A program made the position numbers and the translations under genes. Shown piece after piece: positions 60,653-64,000 of a stretch of 64,000 nt of DNA. The DNA is from Kumtagia sp044326205 (GTDB taxonomy: Bacteria; Pseudomonadota; Alphaproteobacteria; Rhizobiales; Rhizobiaceae), in contig NZ_JBIRCY010000004.1 of assembly GCF_044326205.1 (NCBI RefSeq), forward strand, positions 124,001 to 188,000, given 5' to 3'. The notes beneath the pieces were generated by a model. It had not been told where the DNA came from. It ran no database searches and saw only the letters and a list, made by a program, of their open reading frames with translations. Each line of letters opens with the position of its first letter. The first letter of the stretch is position 1.

Positions 60653-60807
60653 TGGGCTCTCCCTTAATCCTATCCGTCCACCATACGCTGATTACCTGAC
60701 GGATGCAGGTAGCGAATGAGCGCAGGTGAGCGAGCAAATGCCGACCGGACCCAACGGTTAGAAGCGCCCCGGTTTGCGGCCTAGTGCGCTTGCTACCTAT
60801 GGCCGCA

Positions 60808-60858
60808 GATTTCAAACCGACCCACTACCCGGAATTGAGCAAACCGTCCCCGGATTTC
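60808..60858. repeat. Right inverted-repeat arm flanking the DUF411 gene
   Basis: This 51-nt arm contains GATTTCAAA (60808-60816), GACCCACTAC (60819-60828), CCGGAATTGAGCAAA (60829-60843) and the GGGGACGGTTT complement up to 60858. It is the uninterrupted reverse complement of the left arm at 60117-60212. Distance between outer ends is about 740 bp. Confidence 0.8.
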
Positions 60859-60894
60859 GGGCCGGCATAAGCCGGCAACCGTGTCGGACGCGAA

Positions 60895-61641
60895 TCAGCC
60901 GAGGCGCGTGAGGATCGGAAACATTTCCTGCAACCAATAGGCGCTCGATTGCAGGCCGCCGGTCATGAACAGCACGCCGGCGGCAACCAGCAATGCGCCG
61001 ATAACCTTCTCGACGCGGCCGAGATGAACCCGGAAGCGCGACAGGAACCGCATGAACGCGCCGGAGAACAGCGCGGCGACGAGGAAGGGAATGCCGAGGC
61101 CCAGCGAATAGGCGGCGAGCAGCAAGGCCCCCTCGCCCACCGTGGCGCTGCCGCCGGCCAGCGTCAGGATCGGTCCGAGCACGGGGCCAATGCAAGGCGT
61201 CCAGCCGAAGGCGAAAGCCAGGCCCATGACGTAGGCGGCAAGCACGCTCGCCGGCTCGCCACGCGCCTGGAAGCGGGCCTCGCGCGACAGGAAGGGGATT
61301 TTCACGATGCCGAGAAAATTGAGCCCCATCAGGATGATGACGATGCCGGCGGCGAACCCCAGCGGCTCTTCCCAGGCTCTCAGCACCCGGCCGACTGTGG
61401 AGGCTCCGGCGCCGAGCGCCACGAAGACGGTGGTGAAACCGAGCACGAAAGCCAACGAGGTGATCGCCAGCAGGCGCCGCGCCGGCACCGGCGCGGCGAC
61501 CGCCTGGCCGCCGCGAAAATCATCGACCGTGACGCCGGCCATGTAGCAGAGGTAGGGCGGCACCAGCGGCAGCACGCAGGGCGACAGGAACGACAACGCT
61601 CCCGCCCCGACCGCCGTCAGATATCCTACCTCGATCGCCAT
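60895..61641 (-). CDS. ccdA: Cytochrome c biogenesis protein CcdA
   Basis: This 248-residue inner-membrane protein has six helices and passes reducing equivalents from cytoplasmic thioredoxin to periplasmic thiol proteins. The two redox cysteines are in FLSPCVLPLVPPYLCYMAG and FGWTPCIGPVLGPIL. GVTVDDFRGGQ is the loop after the first helix. The ATG at 61641 is used since it gives the family's normal start (MAIEVGYLTAVGAGALSFLSP); upstream residues are non-coding. A promoter lies at 61676-61705. Confidence 0.96.
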   Translation of the reverse strand: MAIEVGYLTAVGAGALSFLSPCVLPLVPPYLCYMAGVTVDDFRGGQAVAAPVPARRLLAITSLAFVLGFTTVFVALGAGASTVGRVLRAWEEPLGFAAGIVIILMGLNFLGIVKIPFLSREARFQARGEPASVLAAYVMGLAFAFGWTPCIGPVLGPILTLAGGSATVGEGALLLAAYSLGLGIPFLVAALFSGAFMRFLSRFRVHLGRVEKVIGALLVAAGVLFMTGGLQSSAYWLQEMFPILTRLG

Positions 61642-61675
61642 CGTGCCTGCTGTGAATCCGTTTGCGAACCGGCCG

Positions 61676-61705
61676 CATATAGACCGCGCGGCCGGCCATC
61701 TCCAA
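61676..61705 (-). promoter_or_regulatory. Possible promoter of ccdA
   Basis: On the minus strand TTGGAG (61700-61705) is spaced 18 bases from TATATG (61676-61681), about 35 nt upstream of the ccdA ATG. Confidence 0.5.
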
Positions 61706-61898
61706 TCACCTTGCCGTGGCCGATCGTCGCTCCGCGACGGCGTGACGGCCGCAGGCATCATCCAACCCGGAGGACAAGCGACGGGAGGCGCGTGCCTTCC
61801 GCAAAAGGCACTCGATCGGCCTCAGTGATAGTCGATTGAACAAACGCGACTTTTCGCGCAACTGAAGGTGTCAGGGCGAACCGGAGACTGAAATGGGT

Positions 61899-61927
61899 TT
61901 GCTCTCGCCGGGCCGTTCGGATATAGG
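61899..61927 (+). promoter_or_regulatory. Promoter of the DUF4910-formyltransferase pair
   Basis: TTGCTC (61899-61904) and TATAGG (61922-61927) have a 17-base spacer. Transcription would start near 61934, about 45 nt before the ATG at 61979, which has GGAGCAAAGA as its ribosome binding site. Confidence 0.6.
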
Positions 61928-61978
61928 GGCAACCCTATTTCTGGGTTCGATCAAGAATGTTATTAGCTGGAGCAAAGA

Positions 61979-63337
61979 ATGGATAGCCGGGCAAACGTGA
62001 GTGACACCCTAGATTTGTCGGCTATATTTGACGAATTGTACCCGCTCTGCCGCAGTATAACTGGGTCCGGCACGAGACGTTCCCTGGAAATCATCGGCCG
62101 TCACATGCCCCTCGAAATCGTCGAGGTGGAAAGCGGCACGCAGGTATTCGACTGGACCGTGCCTCCCCAATGGGAGATCGAAAGCGCCACCTTGACCGGC
62201 CCGGACGGCAAGACCGTGGTCGATTTCGCCGATCACAACCTGCATGTGCTGAACTATTCCGAGCCGGTCGATGAAAAGATCGAATTGGGAGAATTGCAGA
62301 AGCACCTGCATTCCCTGCCGGCGATGCCCGACGCGATACCCTATGTCACGTCCTATTATGCGCCGAAATGGGGGTTTTGCCTGACCGACCGCCAGCGCAA
62401 GACGCTGAAGCCCGGCACCTACCACGCCAAGATCGATTCCAGAAAATTCAAGGGGCACCTGACCTACGGTGTCGCCGAACTGAAGGGCGAGACCGACGAA
62501 CTGGTGCTGATCACCAGCTATGTCTGCCATCCCAGCCTGGCCAACAACGAGCTTTCCGGCCCGCTCGGCCTGCTTTCGCTCTACCACAAGATCGCGCAGT
62601 GGCCGAAGCGCCGGTATACCTACCGGTTCCTGCTCATTCCGGAAACGATCGGCTCGATCTGCTATCTCGCCGCGCATGGCGAGGAATTGCGCCAGCGGCT
62701 CAAGGGCGGCGCGGTGCTGACCTGCCTCGGCGGCCACAGCAAGATCCTGAACTTCAAGCTGACCCGCGCCGACGTGCTCGACCAGCCCTATTCCGTCGAT
62801 CATCTCGCCCGCCACCTCGCCGACGTCGATCCGCAGGGGTGGAAGGTGCGGCAGTTCACGCCGACATCGGGATCGGACGAGCGGCAGTTCTGTTCGCCCG
62901 GCTTCAACCTGCCGATGGTGCAGATCGCGCGTACCGTCTACGGCCAGTACGACGAGTATCACACCTCGCTCGACACCAAGGAATTCATGAGGATCGAGCG
63001 CGTCGAGGACGCGGCCGTGAGGATCAATCAGTTCTTCATGGCGTTCGATTTCGAGGGCCAGACCCTGCACAATTTGTCGCCGAACGGCGAGCCCAACCTC
63101 GGCAAGCGCGGCCTCTACCCCAGCACCAACAGCCCGCTGACCTGGCGGCTTTCCAGCGACACCGTGTTCGACGCGCGCCAGACGCTCAACCAGATCCTGC
63201 AGATCCTGTCCTATTCGGACGGCAACCGCGACCTGCGCGGCATTGCCGAGATCGTCAAGGCGCCGGTGACGCAGCTCGTTCCGGTGGCCCTGCAGCTTGA
63301 ATCCCATGACCTCGTGCAACGCGGAGCGCGCGCCTGA
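61979..63337 (+). CDS. DUF4910 aminopeptidase-like protein
   Basis: This 452-residue protein starts LDLSAIFDELYPLCRSITGSG. A DUF2172-like insert follows (FDWTVPPQWEIESATL, NYSEPVD), then an M28-type aminopeptidase core in which VLITSYVCHPSLANNELSGPL carries candidate zinc ligands (His and Asn/Glu) and FLLIPETIGSICYLA follows. SGSDERQFCSPGFNLPMV and QYDEYHTSLDT come next, and the C-terminal 80 residues form a small winged-helix-like part. The family is often found in polysaccharide and modified-sugar clusters. Its TGA overlaps the start of the formyltransferase gene (TGATG). Confidence 0.88.
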   Translation: MDSRANVSDTLDLSAIFDELYPLCRSITGSGTRRSLEIIGRHMPLEIVEVESGTQVFDWTVPPQWEIESATLTGPDGKTVVDFADHNLHVLNYSEPVDEKIELGELQKHLHSLPAMPDAIPYVTSYYAPKWGFCLTDRQRKTLKPGTYHAKIDSRKFKGHLTYGVAELKGETDELVLITSYVCHPSLANNELSGPLGLLSLYHKIAQWPKRRYTYRFLLIPETIGSICYLAAHGEELRQRLKGGAVLTCLGGHSKILNFKLTRADVLDQPYSVDHLARHLADVDPQGWKVRQFTPTSGSDERQFCSPGFNLPMVQIARTVYGQYDEYHTSLDTKEFMRIERVEDAAVRINQFFMAFDFEGQTLHNLSPNGEPNLGKRGLYPSTNSPLTWRLSSDTVFDARQTLNQILQILSYSDGNRDLRGIAEIVKAPVTQLVPVALQLESHDLVQRGARA

Positions 63338-64000
63338 TGTCGATCGTCGCCATCACCGGAGATCACCCTCGGCATTATTTCCTGGTCAGCCAACTGGCTG
63401 AGGCCGACATCCTCGCCGGCTGGATCGTGCAGAGGCGCAAGGCGTTCGTTCCGGCACCGCCCGCCGACTGCACCGGGCGCCTGCGCGAACTGTTCGTGCT
63501 GCATTTCGACAGGCGCGCCGAGGCCGAACACCGGTTCTTCGGCGAGCCGACCGACCTCGACGCATTCGGCGTTCCGATCCTGCAGGTGACCGCCGAGACG
63601 CTGAACGACGCGGCCACCCGCGACTTCATCCGGGCGCGCGCGCCGCGTGTCGCGCTTTCCTATGGCTGCAACAAGCTGTCCGACGAGACGATCACCACCT
63701 CGGGGACGACGTTCTGGAACACGCATGGCGGCCTCTCGCCGCAATACCGGGGTGTCGCGACGCATTTCTGGCCGAGCTACTGCCTCGAGCCGCAGATGAC
63801 CGGCATGACGCTGCACGAGACCACCGTCGACCTCGACGGCGGCGGCATCATCCATCAGACCGCCGCCTCGATGCAGAAGGGTGACGGCCTGCATGATCTG
63901 GCCGGCCGGGCGGTGAAGGAATATGCGACCGGCCTGCCCGACGTTTTCAAGAAGGTTCTGGCGATGCCCAGCCTGCCTGCGGGAAAAGTCCAGAAAAGCC
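63337..64000 (+). CDS. Formyltransferase-family protein (3' truncated by window edge)
   Basis: The first 221 residues are visible. The fold is that of 10-formyltetrahydrofolate-dependent formyltransferases: SIVAITGDHPRHYFLVSQLAE opens the nucleotide-like fold, and VALSYGCNKL precedes FWNTHGGLSPQYRGV with the catalytic Asn and His. HETTVDLDGGGIIHQ has the third catalytic Asp. The target is probably a sugar amine rather than Met-tRNA, because the N-terminal part differs from Fmt and the gene is coupled to a DUF4910 gene. The ATG shares a base with the upstream stop. The rest lies beyond the window. Confidence 0.85.
   Translation, partial: MSIVAITGDHPRHYFLVSQLAEADILAGWIVQRRKAFVPAPPADCTGRLRELFVLHFDRRAEAEHRFFGEPTDLDAFGVPILQVTAETLNDAATRDFIRARAPRVALSYGCNKLSDETITTSGTTFWNTHGGLSPQYRGVATHFWPSYCLEPQMTGMTLHETTVDLDGGGIIHQTAASMQKGDGLHDLAGRAVKEYATGLPDVFKKVLAMPSLPAGKVQKS

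Larger units (their letters stand above)
61642..61978. other. 337-nt divergent intergenic region with two promoters
   Basis: This region separates ccdA (minus) from the DUF4910 gene (plus). It holds one promoter for each and otherwise nothing recognisable. The middle carries GC-rich imperfect palindromes, such as CGTCGCTCCGCGACG near 61726. Confidence 0.6.

Overview
This is a GC-rich 64 kb chromosomal segment from an alphaproteobacterium, most likely a Hyphomicrobiales (Rhizobiales) member close to Mesorhizobium and other Phyllobacteriaceae. That placement rests on gene order and protein families, not on a database search. The indicators are the blocks bamE / ubiquinol-cytochrome c chaperone / DUF177 / plsX / fabH / ihfA / MerR / tRNA-Pro, glyA-nrdR-ribD-ribE-ribH-nusB, mfd-sdhE-recG-DUF502-glmS-glmU, an IalB-family protein, a DUF2842 protein beside heme A synthase, and many GTG/TTG starts. 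Most of the window is core genome; the accessory patches are small.

Layout. 1-6.5 kb: a methyltransferase (cut by the window edge), a cupin, O-acetylhomoserine sulfhydrylase, a VOC/CoA-binding gene pair, a secreted protein, an enoyl-CoA hydratase-like protein, a hotdog thioesterase and a LysE exporter. 6.7-9.8 kb: a small beta-rich protein, rplM-rpsI with a strong promoter and a leader that can fold in mutually exclusive ways, and an S41/PDZ protein. 9.9-17.8 kb: an acyltransferase, a Gfo/Idh/MocA oxidoreductase, a periplasmic GDPD, agmatinase, argC with an antibiotic-kinase-like gene, ctaA and DUF2842. 17.9-26.1 kb: an exopolysaccharide locus with a GNAT (BcsL-like) protein, a Wzz/ExoP-type co-polymerase whose kinase domain has lost its P-loop, a Wza-like lipoprotein, a GT4 glycosyltransferase, a WcaJ-like priming transferase and a Wzy/ligase protein.

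26.1-35.2 kb: a leaderless metzincin, tRNA-Pro(GGG), two tiny DUF genes, MerR, ihfA, fabH, plsX, DUF177, the cytochrome bc1 chaperone, bamE and the H+-pyrophosphatase hppA. 35.2-37.4 kb: a two-gene islet encoding a secreted CxxCH protein and a heme-less cytochrome-like partner. 37.4-45.2 kb: an MFS transporter, nusB, riboflavin genes, nrdR, glyA and ialB. 45.4-58.7 kb: a peptide-type solute-binding protein, a FrnE-like DsbA protein, an orphan antitoxin-like gene, mfd, sdhE, recG, DUF502, glmS and glmU.

58.8-64 kb is the most unusual part. It holds a hypothetical gene carrying an in-frame 79-nt palindrome, then a DUF411 metal-binding protein gene bracketed by roughly 50-nt inverted repeats of related sequence. 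It then has ccdA and a promoter driving a DUF4910 aminopeptidase-like gene plus a formyltransferase gene that runs off the end.

Best leads: (1) the palindrome-family cluster at 59.6-60.9 kb, with one copy read through as protein and two copies framing a metal-binding gene; (2) the rplM leader, with a terminator-like hairpin and a perfectly complementary competing stem; (3) the recG ribosome binding site lying inside a large intergenic inverted repeat; (4) the cytochrome-like islet; (5) the exopolysaccharide co-polymerase with a dead kinase domain. No CRISPR array, integrase or transposase gene was seen.
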